From Microbacterium sorbitolivorans (GTDB taxonomy: Bacteria; Actinomycetota; Actinomycetes; Actinomycetales; Microbacteriaceae), in assembly GCF_003327285.1 (NCBI RefSeq), contig NZ_KZ848474.1:310001-374000 (forward strand): a stretch of 64,000 nt of DNA, in the 5' to 3' direction. A program made the translations under genes and the position numbers. Under the pieces are notes generated by a model. It saw only the letters and a list, made by a program, of their open reading frames with translations. It was not told the DNA's origin and searched no databases. Of the stretch, positions 1 to 9,526 are shown one piece after another (the first letter of the stretch is position 1; every line of letters starts with the position of its first letter).

Positions 1-327
1 GAGGGCGCAGCCATCATGACGCTCGCGCAATCGGCCGACTACGCGGCGCGCAACAACATCCGCGTCTTCGCGCTGAACCCGATCCAAGACGCCTCGCCGC
101 TCAGCGACGACCTCGTGCAGGCGGCCGAGTCGACGGGCGGTAAGGCCTACGCCCTGCGGGGCGAGACGACCGTCGGCGACATCGTGGCCGAGGTCGAGAA
201 GCAAGACGCGGCGGTGACGCAGCAGAACGAGCGCGTCGTCTGGACCGACGCCCCGGCTCCCTGGATCGCGGGCCTCTGCGCCGCCGTCGGGGCGCTCCTG
301 ATCGTGCTGTGGAGGGTTCGCGCATGA
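1..327 (+). CDS. VWA-domain membrane protein, C-terminal part (5' end outside window)
   Basis: This is the last 108 codons of a larger protein; the frame is open from base 1. The visible part has the end of a Rossmann-like VWA fold (segment NNIRVFALNP, then a helix containing AAESTGGKAYAL), a short linker and one C-terminal membrane helix at about residues 84-103 ending in RVRA. This is the layout of BatA-like VWA proteins encoded beside MoxR ATPases. Its stop overlaps the next start in an ATGA, so the two genes are translationally coupled. The MIDAS motif lies upstream of the window, so metal binding cannot be judged. Confidence 0.8.
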   Translation, partial: EGAAIMTLAQSADYAARNNIRVFALNPIQDASPLSDDLVQAAESTGGKAYALRGETTVGDIVAEVEKQDAAVTQQNERVVWTDAPAPWIAGLCAAVGALLIVLWRVRA

Positions 328-1346
328 GTTTCCTCCCCATCGCCCACCCCGCCCTCATCGCGGTCGTCGCCCTCGCGGCGCTCGGGCTCGTCGCGTGGCG
401 GCTCATCGCCGACCGCGACGGCCGGGCCCGCTGGATCCCGCGCCTGTTCCTCGTGCTCGCGTGCGCGCTGCTGGCGCTGCGCCCGGGCATCCCGGAGGGA
501 TCCGCGCAGCAGGTCGTCGCCGACGTCGACGTCGTCCTCGTGGTCGACAGCACGACCTCGATGGTCGCGGAAGACTGGAACGGCGGGCCGCGCCTCGACG
601 GCGTGCGCGCCGACGTGCAGCAGCTGATCGACGCCTACCCGGGCGCGCGGTTCTCGCTCATCACGTTCGACAACTCGGCGTCGCAGCGCCTGCCGCTGAC
701 GACCGACGTCGACGCCGTCATGTCGGCTCTCGAGGTGCTGACGCCGCCGACGACGGCGTATGCCCGCGGATCCGATATCGGCGTCGCCGCCTCCCTGCTC
801 GCGCAGGTGCTGACGGCGCAGGAGGCCGCGTCCGACGAGTTCGCGCAGGCGTCGACCGTGACGGCCGCCGCGTCCGCGCGGGCGCAGTTCGTGTTCTACT
901 TCGGCGACGGCGAGCAGACCGCCGAGACCCCGCCGACGTCGTTCGCCGGGGCGTCGAGCCTCGTCGCGGGCGGCGAGGTGTTCGGATACGGCACCGCCGA
1001 GGGCGGCCGCATGCCGGTCGACACGGGCAACGTCGCCGAACAGGGCGAGACCGAGTACCTGCAATACGAGGGATCCGACGCGCTCTCGGTGATCGACGAG
1101 GAGAACCTCGCGACCGTGGCGGCCGACCTGGGCGTTACGTACGCGCACCGCTCCCCCGATACGCCGCTCGAGCTGCCGGATCCGCCGCGGGTGTCGGCGT
1201 CGCTCACCGATTCCGCGAGCGTCGGCGCGCGCACGGAGCTCTCGTGGATCCTCGCCCTTGCGATCGCGGGCCTCCTCGCGTGGGAGCTCGCGGGCGCCGC
1301 GCGGCGCGTGCGCCAGACCATCACCGACGTGCGGAGGGCTACATGA
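324..1346 (+). CDS. VWA-domain membrane protein of a MoxR-type operon
   Basis: A 340-residue protein with two N-terminal membrane helices (about residues 7-26 and 38-55), a VWA domain starting at VDVVLVVDSTTSM and a C-terminal helix around residues 305-325. The MIDAS-like D-S-T-T-S motif is present. The ATG at 324 is preferred over a GTG at 309 because GGAGG lies at 311-315 and the start overlaps the upstream stop. In MoxR operons such proteins work with an AAA+ ATPase as a membrane-linked chaperone or metal-insertion system. The substrate here is unknown. Confidence 0.85.
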   Translation: MSFLPIAHPALIAVVALAALGLVAWRLIADRDGRARWIPRLFLVLACALLALRPGIPEGSAQQVVADVDVVLVVDSTTSMVAEDWNGGPRLDGVRADVQQLIDAYPGARFSLITFDNSASQRLPLTTDVDAVMSALEVLTPPTTAYARGSDIGVAASLLAQVLTAQEAASDEFAQASTVTAAASARAQFVFYFGDGEQTAETPPTSFAGASSLVAGGEVFGYGTAEGGRMPVDTGNVAEQGETEYLQYEGSDALSVIDEENLATVAADLGVTYAHRSPDTPLELPDPPRVSASLTDSASVGARTELSWILALAIAGLLAWELAGAARRVRQTITDVRRAT

Positions 1347-2059
1347 GCAATCGTCGCCGCCAGGCACGCATGTGGATCGGGATCGCGAGCATCCCGGTCG
1401 TGCTGCTCGCGCTCGCCCTTGTGGGCAAGTGGCTCTCGTTGTATGTCTTCGCGCAGGGCGCCATCGCGGCGCACATCCAGGAGGACGGCCCGGCGGGCAT
1501 CGCGCGCGCCGAGAAGCTCGAGCCGTTCAATTGGTTCGAGGAGTGGAAGGCGCCCTACGACAAGGGCGTCGCCCTCGCCGACGCCGACCGGCTCACCGAC
1601 TCGCGCGCGAGCTTCGAGGAGGCGCTGGGGCTCGCGACGGGCCTCAACGTGTGCCCCGTGCGCACGAACCTCGGCCTCGTGATCGAGCTCATGGGCGACC
1701 AGGCGCGCGGCGTCAACCCCGACTGGGCCACGCAGCTCTACAGCGAGGCGCTCACGATCACGCTCGAGACGCCGAAGGAGTGCCGCTCGGACGAGGCCCG
1801 CGACCAGTCGCCGGATCCGTCGCGCGACCCCGACCAGGAGCTCGACGACACCGAGCAGCGCCTGCGCGAGAAGATGGAGGATCCGCCGCAGCAGGACCCG
1901 CCGCCGGAGCAGGATCCCGAGGAGCAGGAGCCGCAGGACGACGATTCGCTCGGCGACATCGAAGACCGGCTGCAGGAGGGCCAGCGCCAGCGCGACGAGC
2001 AGCAGCGGCAGAACGAAGAGGGCGGCGGCTCGGGATCCGGGGTGGAGAAACCATGGTGA
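1343..2059 (+). CDS. membrane-anchored protein with acidic, Gln/Pro-rich tail
   Basis: A 238-residue protein with an N-terminal helix (about residues 10-32) and a helical region at 50-140 that resembles a degenerate TPR pair (ALADADRLTDSRASFEEAL). From about 150 to the end it is a low-complexity tail rich in Glu, Asp, Gln and Pro. It overlaps the upstream VWA gene by ATGA and the next gene by a few bases, so it belongs to the same operon. TPR proteins are common in MoxR/VWA loci, which supports a scaffold role, but the repeat assignment is weak. No catalytic motif is visible. Confidence 0.7.
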   Translation: MSNRRRQARMWIGIASIPVVLLALALVGKWLSLYVFAQGAIAAHIQEDGPAGIARAEKLEPFNWFEEWKAPYDKGVALADADRLTDSRASFEEALGLATGLNVCPVRTNLGLVIELMGDQARGVNPDWATQLYSEALTITLETPKECRSDEARDQSPDPSRDPDQELDDTEQRLREKMEDPPQQDPPPEQDPEEQEPQDDDSLGDIEDRLQEGQRQRDEQQRQNEEGGGSGSGVEKPW

Positions 2060-3168
2060 CGTCATCCGAGGCCCGCGCCCGCTCGAATAGGCGCCTCGGC
2101 CGCGACTACGTCGCCGGTAGCGAGGGCGCCCCGCCGCTCCCGCCGGAGGGCGGGTATCGTCACGAGCGGCGCTTCCCCGATCGGCCGTTCATCGGCGACA
2201 TCGTCGCGCCCGAGCCGCGCCCGCGCGGGCCGCGTGCGCACCCGCTCGGCTGGGTGGCGGTCTGCGGATCTGCCCTGTTCGCGCTGATGCTCGGCCTGTC
2301 GCTGCTCGCGGGCGAGGCACAGCTCGTGCTGTCGCCCGGCGTGCTGTTCGCGCAACTCGTCGTCGCGCTCATGATCGCGGCGGCGTTCGTCGTGCCGCGC
2401 GGCCGCCTGCTCGCGGCCGTCGCGCTCTCGGTCGCGCTCGTCTTCAACTCGGGCACGGCCGCGGCGCTCGGCGCGATGTTCCCCGCGACCGCGGGCGACG
2501 TCACGGGCACGCTGAGCCAGGAGGATCGCGAGCTGCTCGCCTACCCCGGTATCAAGGGCCTCGACGAGCGCGCGGTGCTGAGCGCGCCGTCGCTCGAGGA
2601 GGTCATCGCGAGCACCGACGCACTGTCGCAGCAGATCCGCGACCGGCTAAGCGCCGAGCTCGGCTATACGTGGGTGCAGATCTCCGACGCCTCGACGCGC
2701 CGCGAGCGCAACGGCTACGGCGGCGAGTCGCTGTTGCAGCAGTACCTCTCGCCCGTGTGGCGCACCGAGCAGCCGATCCACGACTACGACGAGAAGGTCC
2801 GCGCGATGGCGATCATCGACGAGGTCCTCGCCAGCGACGGCATGTACTACTCGCTCTACCCGCTCAACGAGCCCGACGGATCCGTCGCCGAGAGCGTGCT
2901 CGAGTCGCTCTACGGCAGCGCGGATCCGCGCACGCAGTCGCTGTGGGAGTACGGCTCGTCGCGCATCGACATGAGCTACGCGGGCCCCGAGCCGACGCTG
3001 TTCTACGCGACGCTGACCGATCTCGACAACGACACCTCGGGCGATGCCCGCGCGCGTGAGGAGGCGTCGCGCGACGGCGACGACCCCATCGAGGGCCTCG
3101 ATCTGACGTTCATCTCGCGCCAGCTGCTGAGCGAGGACGACCGCGACGCATTCGAGGCGGCGGGGTAG
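2053..3168 (+). CDS. hypothetical polytopic membrane protein, last gene of the VWA operon
   Basis: A 371-residue protein. It has a basic, Pro-rich N-terminal tail (about 1-70), three hydrophobic helices (about 75-95, 98-115 and 118-140), and a long soluble C-terminal part with no recognised domain. The ATG at 2053 overlaps the upstream stop and follows GGTGGAG. The position after two VWA proteins suggests an accessory role in the same complex. The gene ends at 3168, only 19 bases from the convergent tricorn gene. Confidence 0.7.
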   Translation: MVTSSEARARSNRRLGRDYVAGSEGAPPLPPEGGYRHERRFPDRPFIGDIVAPEPRPRGPRAHPLGWVAVCGSALFALMLGLSLLAGEAQLVLSPGVLFAQLVVALMIAAAFVVPRGRLLAAVALSVALVFNSGTAAALGAMFPATAGDVTGTLSQEDRELLAYPGIKGLDERAVLSAPSLEEVIASTDALSQQIRDRLSAELGYTWVQISDASTRRERNGYGGESLLQQYLSPVWRTEQPIHDYDEKVRAMAIIDEVLASDGMYYSLYPLNEPDGSVAESVLESLYGSADPRTQSLWEYGSSRIDMSYAGPEPTLFYATLTDLDNDTSGDARAREEASRDGDDPIEGLDLTFISRQLLSEDDRDAFEAAG

Positions 3169-3187
3169 GTGCCCGCCGCCCCGAGCC

Positions 3188-6100
3188 TCACCGCACCTTC
3201 GGCTCGCCCAGCTCGGGCTTGACCGCGGCCGGGGTCTCCTCGAGCGCCGCGAGGAGCTCCGCGATCGCGCGGTCGAGCTGCGGATCCGCGTCGCTGAAGA
3301 GGTCCGCGGGGTCGTGGATCACCTCGATGTCGGGGTCGACGCCGTGGTTCTCGACGCCCCAGCCCTTGCCCTCGAGCCAGTAGCCGTAGCGGGGTTGCGT
3401 GACGCGGGTGCCGTCGACGAGGTCGAAGCGGCTGTCGATGCCGACGACGCCGCCCCAGGTGCGCGCGCCGATGACGGGGCCGAGCCCCAGCGCCTGCACG
3501 CGGGCGTTGACGATGTCGCCATCGGATCCGGAGAACTCGTTCGCGACGAACGCGACCGGTCCGCGGCGGGCGCGATCCGGATCCGCGACCATCTCGTCGA
3601 ACTGGCGCGCGTGCGTCCAGGCGATGACGCGCGAGGCGAGCCGCTCGATAACGAGCTGGCTCGTGTGCCCGCCGCGGTTGTATCGCACGTCGGCGACCAC
3701 GCCCTCGGCGGCGCTCGCGGTGCGCAGGTCGCGGTGCAGCTGGGCCCATCCGGGCGCCTGCATGTCGGGCACGTGCAGGTAGCCGAGGCGCCCGCCCGAC
3801 TTCTCGGCGACGTACTCGCGGCGCGAGCGCGCCCAGTCCTGGTAGCGCAGGGCCTGCTCGTCGGCGAGCGGCACGACCGCAACGCGGCGGGTCTCGCCGT
3901 CGCGCAGCAGCGCCACCTCGACGGGCTTGTCGGCGGCCCCCACGAGCGAGGCGCCGAGGCCGAGGGTCGGATCCACGGGCGCCCCGTCGATCTCGGTGAT
4001 CACGTCGCCCACGCGCGCGCCGATGCCCGCCGCGAGCAGCGGCGAGCGGGCGCCGGGGTCGCTCGACTCGCCGGGCAGGATCCGGTCGATGCGCCAGCCG
4101 TCCGCGGCGGGCGAGGCGTCGATGCCGAGGAAGCCGAGCTTCTTCGACTCGTCGCCGAGGGGAGACGCGGGCATGACGTAGGCGTGCGAGGTGTTGAGCT
4201 CGCCGACGTGCTCCCACATGATGTCGACGAGGTCGTCGTGCGTCGAGGCGAGCGGCACGACCTCGCGCCAGCGGGCGGTCGCGGCCGCCCAGTCGACGCC
4301 GTCCATGTCGTCGCGCCAGAAGTGGTCGCGCATGAGGCGGGCGTTCTCGTCGAACATCTGCAGCCACTCGGCGGTCTGGTCGAGCTGGAACCGCAGGCGG
4401 CTGAGGTCGACCGCGATCGGATCCTCGCCCCCGTCGGCCTTGCGGGTCGCGCGCACGAGGCGCGCGTCGCCGTCCTTCCGGACCAGGATCCGCTCGCCGT
4501 TGCCCGAGACCGCGAACTCGTCGAGGCCCTCGACGACCGTGACGACCTCGCGGTCGTCGAACGACCAGCGCTCGAGGCGGTTCTGCTGCTTCTCGCCCGG
4601 CACGCCCGCGCGGCGGGATCCGAGGCGGCCGACGTCGGCGCCCTCGGCGATCCAGGCGACGCCACCGGCGATCGCGCGCAGGTCGCGGTACTCGGCCGAC
4701 GGCACCGGGAACGGCATGACGCGCTGGTCGGCGCCCTCTGCGTCGAGGTCGGGCGAGGCTGTCTGGCGCAGCTTGCGCTTATCGGCGGCGAAGCTCCACC
4801 CCTCGGCGCTCGGCCCGAACGGGGCGGGCTCGGTCGCCGACAGCGGCAGCAGCCAGGGCCGCGTCGCGCCCGCGAACGACAGGTCGAACGCCTGCGCGTT
4901 GTAGACCGGGTCGAAGGTGCGGTTTGAGAGGAACACGAGGTGCTTGCCGTCGCGCGTGAAGTCGGGCGAGTGGTCGTGGAAGCGGCCGTCGGTCAGGCGC
5001 ACGGGCTCCGAATCCTCGGTCGTCTCGATGAGCCACAGCGCGTGTAGCTCGCCCTCGCCGCCCGTCGGCTGCGACCACACGAGGTAGCGGCCGTCGGGCG
5101 AGAAGCGCGGGTTCATCGCCTCGCCCTGCGGCGAGCGCGCTACCTCGCGCGCGGACGCGGCGTCGACGTCGATCAGGCGCACGGACCCGTCGTGCGAGAT
5201 CGCCGCGAGCGCGTCACCCTTCGGTGACGCCGCGAGGTGCAGCACGCGGCCGAGCTGGCCCGTGAGGATCGGGAACGAGTCGTCGGATCCGACGATCTGG
5301 ATCCCGTCCTCGCCCTCGATGTCGGTGACGTACGCGACCTTACCGGTGGATCCGAGCACGACCGCCTCGCGGGCGCGGACGCCCGATTCGGCGCCGGGCA
5401 GCGCGCGGGCGGGGCCCTGCCGATGCGTCAGCCAGAACGGCTTGCCGCGCCAGATTGCGACGCTGCCGTCGGCGGTGTGGTCGGGCGCGAGCTCGGTGAG
5501 GTTCTCGCTCGGGTCGAGCGCGATCGGCTCGGGTGCGGCTCCCGGCACGTCGATCTCGATCGTGCGCGGGGCGGCGTCGAGCGAATCGAGCACGCGGATC
5601 CGCCCGCGGCTCGCCCAGACGATCCGGGATCCGTCGGTCGTCGCGTCGCGCACGTACCCGTCGGCCTCGGTCTGGAAGGTGACCTGGCGCGGCTCGTCGC
5701 CGTCGAGGATCCAGATGTTCGCCTGCTCGGATGCGCGGTCGGGGAAGCGCGCGGCGCGGTCCGAGACGAAGGCGAGGCGGTCGCCGATCCACATGGGGTC
5801 GACGATGGATGCCTCGTCGCCGCCGAGCGTGCGGATCCACTGCCCGCCCGCCTCGCGGATCCAGAGCCGGGGCGCGTTGCCGCCGCGGTATCGCTTCCAC
5901 CACGCGGGCGGGCGGCTTCCGGGGGTGACGAGCGCCTGGCGGCCGTCGGCGTGCAGGGCGACGCCCCACGCCATGCCGATCTCGAGGCGCTCGAAGGTGC
6001 CGTCGAGTGCGACGGCCTTCGTGACGATGTGGCGGGTCTCGGACTCGCCGGCGCTCGAGCCGACGAGCACGCGGCCATCGTCGGTCCAGCCGAAGTTCTG

Positions 6101-6367
6101 CATGACCTGGCCGCCCCAATACGTCAGGCGGCGCACCTCCCCGGTCGCGAGGCCCGCGACCATCAGCTCGGGGTGGCCGTCGCGGTGCGAGATGTAGGCG
6201 ATGTGCTCGCCATCGGGCGAGAATCGCGGCTGGCGAACCGGTGCGTGATCGCTCGTGAGGCGCCAGGCACGGCCGCCCTCGATCGGAGCGACCCACACGT
6301 CGTCAGCGGCGACGAAGGTGATCTGGTTGCGATGGATGTGCGGATACCGAAGGTATGCGGATGCCAT
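3188..6367 (-). CDS. tricorn-like serine protease (S41 family)
   Basis: A 1059-residue protein, close to the length of archaeal tricorn. The first ~640 residues contain repeated beta-propeller signatures (for example FSPDGEHIAYISHRDG and FSPDGRYLVWS). A PDZ domain follows (GARVGDVITEIDGAPVD), then an S41 catalytic domain. Residues matching the tricorn tetrad are present: Ser-His in TSHAYV near 725, nucleophile Ser in FSGSDGD near 947 and Glu in VENHGVDPD near 1005. It should be a cytosolic peptidase acting on short peptides, for example from the proteasome or Clp. A TAGCCT box 6 bases before the ATG and no Shine-Dalgarno suggest its own leaderless promoter, although it lies 33 bases after the response regulator. 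Confidence 0.93.
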   Translation of the reverse strand: MASAYLRYPHIHRNQITFVAADDVWVAPIEGGRAWRLTSDHAPVRQPRFSPDGEHIAYISHRDGHPELMVAGLATGEVRRLTYWGGQVMQNFGWTDDGRVLVGSSAGESETRHIVTKAVALDGTFERLEIGMAWGVALHADGRQALVTPGSRPPAWWKRYRGGNAPRLWIREAGGQWIRTLGGDEASIVDPMWIGDRLAFVSDRAARFPDRASEQANIWILDGDEPRQVTFQTEADGYVRDATTDGSRIVWASRGRIRVLDSLDAAPRTIEIDVPGAAPEPIALDPSENLTELAPDHTADGSVAIWRGKPFWLTHRQGPARALPGAESGVRAREAVVLGSTGKVAYVTDIEGEDGIQIVGSDDSFPILTGQLGRVLHLAASPKGDALAAISHDGSVRLIDVDAASAREVARSPQGEAMNPRFSPDGRYLVWSQPTGGEGELHALWLIETTEDSEPVRLTDGRFHDHSPDFTRDGKHLVFLSNRTFDPVYNAQAFDLSFAGATRPWLLPLSATEPAPFGPSAEGWSFAADKRKLRQTASPDLDAEGADQRVMPFPVPSAEYRDLRAIAGGVAWIAEGADVGRLGSRRAGVPGEKQQNRLERWSFDDREVVTVVEGLDEFAVSGNGERILVRKDGDARLVRATRKADGGEDPIAVDLSRLRFQLDQTAEWLQMFDENARLMRDHFWRDDMDGVDWAAATARWREVVPLASTHDDLVDIMWEHVGELNTSHAYVMPASPLGDESKKLGFLGIDASPAADGWRIDRILPGESSDPGARSPLLAAGIGARVGDVITEIDGAPVDPTLGLGASLVGAADKPVEVALLRDGETRRVAVVPLADEQALRYQDWARSRREYVAEKSGGRLGYLHVPDMQAPGWAQLHRDLRTASAAEGVVADVRYNRGGHTSQLVIERLASRVIAWTHARQFDEMVADPDRARRGPVAFVANEFSGSDGDIVNARVQALGLGPVIGARTWGGVVGIDSRFDLVDGTRVTQPRYGYWLEGKGWGVENHGVDPDIEVIHDPADLFSDADPQLDRAIAELLAALEETPAAVKPELGEPKVR

Positions 6368-6400
6368 GCGGCCAGGCTAGCGGGCCAGTGCCCGCCAGGT

Positions 6401-7084
6401 CTAGCGAAGTCCCGCGTCGTGGATCCGGCGCGCCAGCTGCACGCGGTTGCTCGCCTCGAGCTTCGTGAAGAGGTGCGCGATGTGGGTCTTCACGGTCGCG
6501 ACGCCGAGGAACAGCTCCGCCGCGATCTCGGCGTTCGACAGGCCGCGAGCCACCGCGAGGGCCACCTCGCGCTCGCGCTGCGTGAGCGATTCGGCGAGCG
6601 CGCGGGCGTCGGCATCAGGCGCGTGCGAGCGCGTCGCGGCCGCGATGAGCTGGTGGGTGATGCTCGGCGAGAGCATCGGCTCGCCCCGCGCCACGCGGCG
6701 CACGCCGTCGACGAGGTCGGAGGGAGGGGTGTCCTTCAGGAGGAAGCCCGCCGCGCCATCGCCCAGCGCCGTCAGCACCATGTCGTCGGCGTCGAACGTC
6801 GTGAGCACGATCACGCGGGTCGCGGATCCGCTCGCCACGATCTCGCGCACCGCCGCGAGCCCGTCGAGCACCGGCATGCGGATGTCCATGAGCGCGATAT
6901 CGGGCCGCATTTTCGCGACGAGCTGCACGCCGTCGCGGCCGTTCTCGGCCTCGCCGACGATCTCGATGTCGCTCGCGCCGCCGAGCATCATCTTCAGCCC
7001 TGCGCGCACAAGCGCGTCGTCGTCGACGAGGACGACGCGTATGGGGTTAGTCATCGCGTTCCGCCCGCGCATCCGGTCACTCAT
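6401..7084 (-). CDS. LuxR/NarL-family response regulator
   Basis: A 227-residue two-component regulator. The receiver domain spans about 15-130, with the acidic pocket in VLVDDDA and phospho-acceptor Asp67 in ALMDIRMP. A LuxR-type helix-turn-helix follows at about 165-215 (LTQREREVALAVARGL, then ATVKTHIAHLFTKL). The ATG at 7084 is chosen because GGGAGGAG lies just upstream and the start overlaps the kinase stop. An internal ATG at 7054 has no comparable ribosome site. It is the cognate partner of the adjacent kinase; the regulon is unknown. Confidence 0.93.
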   Translation of the reverse strand: MSDRMRGRNAMTNPIRVVLVDDDALVRAGLKMMLGGASDIEIVGEAENGRDGVQLVAKMRPDIALMDIRMPVLDGLAAVREIVASGSATRVIVLTTFDADDMVLTALGDGAAGFLLKDTPPSDLVDGVRRVARGEPMLSPSITHQLIAAATRSHAPDADARALAESLTQREREVALAVARGLSNAEIAAELFLGVATVKTHIAHLFTKLEASNRVQLARRIHDAGLR

Positions 7085-8291
7085 CGCACTCCTCCCACGG
7101 CAGCCAGGCCCGCACCGCGAAGCCGCCCGCCTCATCGGATCCGTATTCGAGGGTGCCGCCCGCGAGCTCGACGCGCTCGGCGAGCCCCGCGAGGCCGACC
7201 CCGGATCCGGGAATCGCGGCGGGCGCCCCGCGCCCGTTCGCGACCTCGACGGCGAGGAGGCCGCCGGCATGTCCGTCGACGCGCACCCGGATCACCGCGC
7301 CGGCCGCGTGCTTGCGCGCGTTCGTCAGCGCCTCCTGCACGACGCGGAACGCCGTGCGCGAGACGAGCTCGGGCGGCGCGCCCTCGACGGATCCGGTCGA
7401 CTCGATCACCGCGCCCGCCGCGCGCGCCTCGTTCAGCAGGGTCGGCAGGGTCTCGAGCGTCGGCTGCGGGGGCTCGACCCCCTCGGATCCGGTGGCCCGC
7501 AGCACCCCGAGCACCTGCCGCAGCTCGGTGAGGGCGCGGCGCGAATTGTCCTGCACCAGCACCGCCGTGTCGCGCACCTGCTCGCGCGAGAGGTCTTCGC
7601 GGTACGCGAGGGCGCCGGCGTGCATCGCGACGAGCGAGATGCGATGCGCGAGCACGTCGTGCATCTCGCGCGCGATGCGGGTGCGCTCCCCCGCCTCGGC
7701 GGCCTCGATCTGCAGCTCGCGCTCGCGCTCGGCCTCGAGCGCGCGTTCGTGGAGCGACGCGATGAGCGCACGACGCGCTCCGATGTAGAGACCAAAGGTG
7801 ACGGGGACCGCGAACCCGAGCGCGGATCCGGCGACATCCGCCCACCACGGGAACTCCTCGCCCACGCTCTCGGGCACGAAACGGCTGAAGATCGTCGACC
7901 CGAGAACGCCCGCGACAAACCCCGCGACGATGGGCGCCCACCGGCGATGCGTCGCGTTCGACGCCGCCGCGAGCTGGGCCGGGCCCATCGACGTCATGAC
8001 CGAGAACGACGACATCAGGCCGGTCGTGATCGCGACCGTCGCGGGGATCCGCCGTCGCAGCGGCAACAGCCCCATCGCGATGAGCCAGATGACGGGATCG
8101 ATGATCGCCAACGCCCAGAACGGCGCCGAATCCGGGACCGCGCCCTCCTCGACGTCGACGGCGAAGAGCGCGTATATCCCAATCCAGCCGATGAGCGAGA
8201 ACAGCACGACCACCAGGTAGCGCCATACCCGCGACCAGACACGCAGGCGCGCGCCGGTCGCGAACTCGACCCGCGGATCCGCTGAACTCAC
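7077..8291 (-). CDS. NarL-type sensor histidine kinase
   Basis: A 404-residue kinase. The N-terminal third has about five membrane helices with little extracellular sequence. A HisKA_3 dimerisation helix follows, with the phospho-acceptor His near 209 in AREMHDVLAHR, then an ATPase domain with the N-box NARKHA and a G-rich stretch GVGLAGLAERV. The layout is like DesK/LiaS kinases that sense membrane or envelope state, so the signal may come from the membrane, but this is inference. The GTG start has no ribosome site. TAGGCT sits 7 bases before it, suggesting a leaderless transcript for the kinase-regulator pair. Confidence 0.92.
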   Translation of the reverse strand: MSSADPRVEFATGARLRVWSRVWRYLVVVLFSLIGWIGIYALFAVDVEEGAVPDSAPFWALAIIDPVIWLIAMGLLPLRRRIPATVAITTGLMSSFSVMTSMGPAQLAAASNATHRRWAPIVAGFVAGVLGSTIFSRFVPESVGEEFPWWADVAGSALGFAVPVTFGLYIGARRALIASLHERALEAERERELQIEAAEAGERTRIAREMHDVLAHRISLVAMHAGALAYREDLSREQVRDTAVLVQDNSRRALTELRQVLGVLRATGSEGVEPPQPTLETLPTLLNEARAAGAVIESTGSVEGAPPELVSRTAFRVVQEALTNARKHAAGAVIRVRVDGHAGGLLAVEVANGRGAPAAIPGSGVGLAGLAERVELAGGTLEYGSDEAGGFAVRAWLPWEECDE

Positions 8292-8379
8292 CCGTTCGAG
8301 CCTAGTGAGCGGAAGCGCCGCCGCCTATCCGCCAAAAGGTGGATCCGTGGGGCGTGGGGTCGTTCTTGAGGCGGTCAGC

Positions 8380-8599
8380 GGGATGCCGATGTGTCGTTCT
8401 CAGGCGCCAGAACGGCATGACGCCATCCCGCCGAGCAACACCAACGCATCGCGCCCAGCGCTTGCCCGAGCCCACAAGGATGCCGTCGTGCCATTCTCAG
8501 CACCCACAACGACACGAACGCATCCCGGAAGCGGCCGTGTCGGCCACGGGGATGCCGTCGTGTCGTTCTCAGGCGTCACAACGACACAACGCCATCCCC
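8380..8599 (+). repeat. palindromic repeat family A, three copies
   Basis: Three imperfect palindromes of about 50 bases lie at 8380-8429, 8477-8526 and 8548-8599, in the 317-base gap between the kinase start and the deoC end. Each begins with GGATG and ends with CATCC. The best copy (8548-8599) has internal arms GTGTCGTT and AACGACAC around a short loop. Four more copies of the same family lie at 11217-11505. No ORF with a ribosome site is visible in this gap. Confidence 0.85.
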
Positions 8600-8608
8600 G
8601 TAGGGCCG

Positions 8609-9271
8609 TCAGTACGTGCCGCTCGCCTTTTCGCCCGCGAGAACCGCGCGGGTGCTCGACAGGCCGAGGCGGGTGGCGCCGGCGGCGATCATCGCCGTCG
8701 CGTCGTCCCACGAACGGATCCCGCCCGATGCCTTCACGCCCAGCTCGCCGCCCACGGTGCGGGCCATGAGCTCGACCGCGTGCACCGAGGCGCCGCCGGC
8801 CGGGTGGAATCCGGTCGACGTCTTCACGAAGTCAGCGCCCGCCGAGCGCGATGCCTCGCACACGGCGACGATCTGCTCGTCGTTCAGCGCAGCCGACTCG
8901 ATGATGACCTTCAGCACGACGCCGGGTGCCGCCTCGCGCACGGCGCGAATGTCGGCCTCGACATCGGCGTAACGACCCTCGATCGCGGCACCCACGTCGA
9001 TGACCATGTCGACCTCGTCGGCACCCTGCGCCGCGGAGAGTCGCGCCTCGGCCGCCTTGATTTCGCTGGCGTGCTTGCCGCTCGGGAAGCCACACACGAC
9101 GGCGGCCTTGAGCCCCTCGGGCACCGTCACGGGAAGCATGTTGGGCGAGAGGCACACCGAGTAGGTGCCGAGTTCGGCGGCCTCGGCGATGGTCGCCTCG
9201 ACGTCGGCGCGGGTTGCCTCGGGCTTGAGCAGCGTGTGGTCGACGGTCTTCGCGAGTTCTGCGGGAGTCAT
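8609..9271 (-). CDS. deoC: deoxyribose-phosphate aldolase
   Basis: A 220-residue class I aldolase. It cleaves 2-deoxyribose 5-phosphate to glyceraldehyde 3-phosphate and acetaldehyde in deoxynucleoside breakdown. The Schiff-base lysine is K150 in DFVKTSTGF. The family motifs [10 protein letters not shown] near the N terminus, [13 protein letters not shown] and [10 protein letters not shown] are all present, and the length matches bacterial DeoC. The ATG at 9271 has AGGGAGA about 11 bases upstream. No other deo genes are adjacent. Confidence 0.96.
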   Translation of the reverse strand: MTPAELAKTVDHTLLKPEATRADVEATIAEAAELGTYSVCLSPNMLPVTVPEGLKAAVVCGFPSGKHASEIKAAEARLSAAQGADEVDMVIDVGAAIEGRYADVEADIRAVREAAPGVVLKVIIESAALNDEQIVAVCEASRSAGADFVKTSTGFHPAGGASVHAVELMARTVGGELGVKASGGIRSWDDATAMIAAGATRLGLSSTRAVLAGEKASGTY

Positions 9272-9526
9272 GTTGTCGATTCTCCCTCAGTCAGATGGGG
9301 AAGTGGGCTTCGTTTGTCAGTGGTCCTCCTTAGCGTGGAATCTACGCAGCGACGCGAAAGGAGGTTGTATCGACAGGCAATGATCATCGGTTGCCAGCGA
9401 GAGGGACTTAAAGCGCTCGACCGCACGGGGTCCGGTCACCCAAGGCGGCATAGATCCCGCCGGATCCGGTGCCGACCGCGCCGGAAGGGGTCGCGCGCCG
9501 CGCGGCCCGCGATTAGCCTTGGCGCC
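9272..9526. promoter_or_regulatory. intergenic region between divergent deoC and hydrolase, with dyad
   Basis: No gene is convincing here. CCTCCTT at 9324-9330 and AAGGAGG at 9358-9364 form a dyad, with GCGT/ACGC pairing in its loop. The right arm is a perfect plus-strand Shine-Dalgarno, yet no well-spaced start follows: TTG is immediately adjacent and ATG is 15 bases away. The left arm is likewise a Shine-Dalgarno on the minus strand, upstream of the deoC leader. It may be a structured leader or a chance palindrome. Confidence 0.35.

Noticed and set aside
147..1367. Long minus-strand ORF opposite the VWA genes
   Set aside because: It is a high-GC shadow frame with Arg/His-rich low-complexity translation; the plus-strand proteins have clear domains and coupled starts.
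9380..9526. N-terminal extension of the alpha/beta hydrolase to an ATG at 9380
   Set aside because: The translated segment is Arg-rich, without homology to the family, and the family begins with the first strand at 9527.
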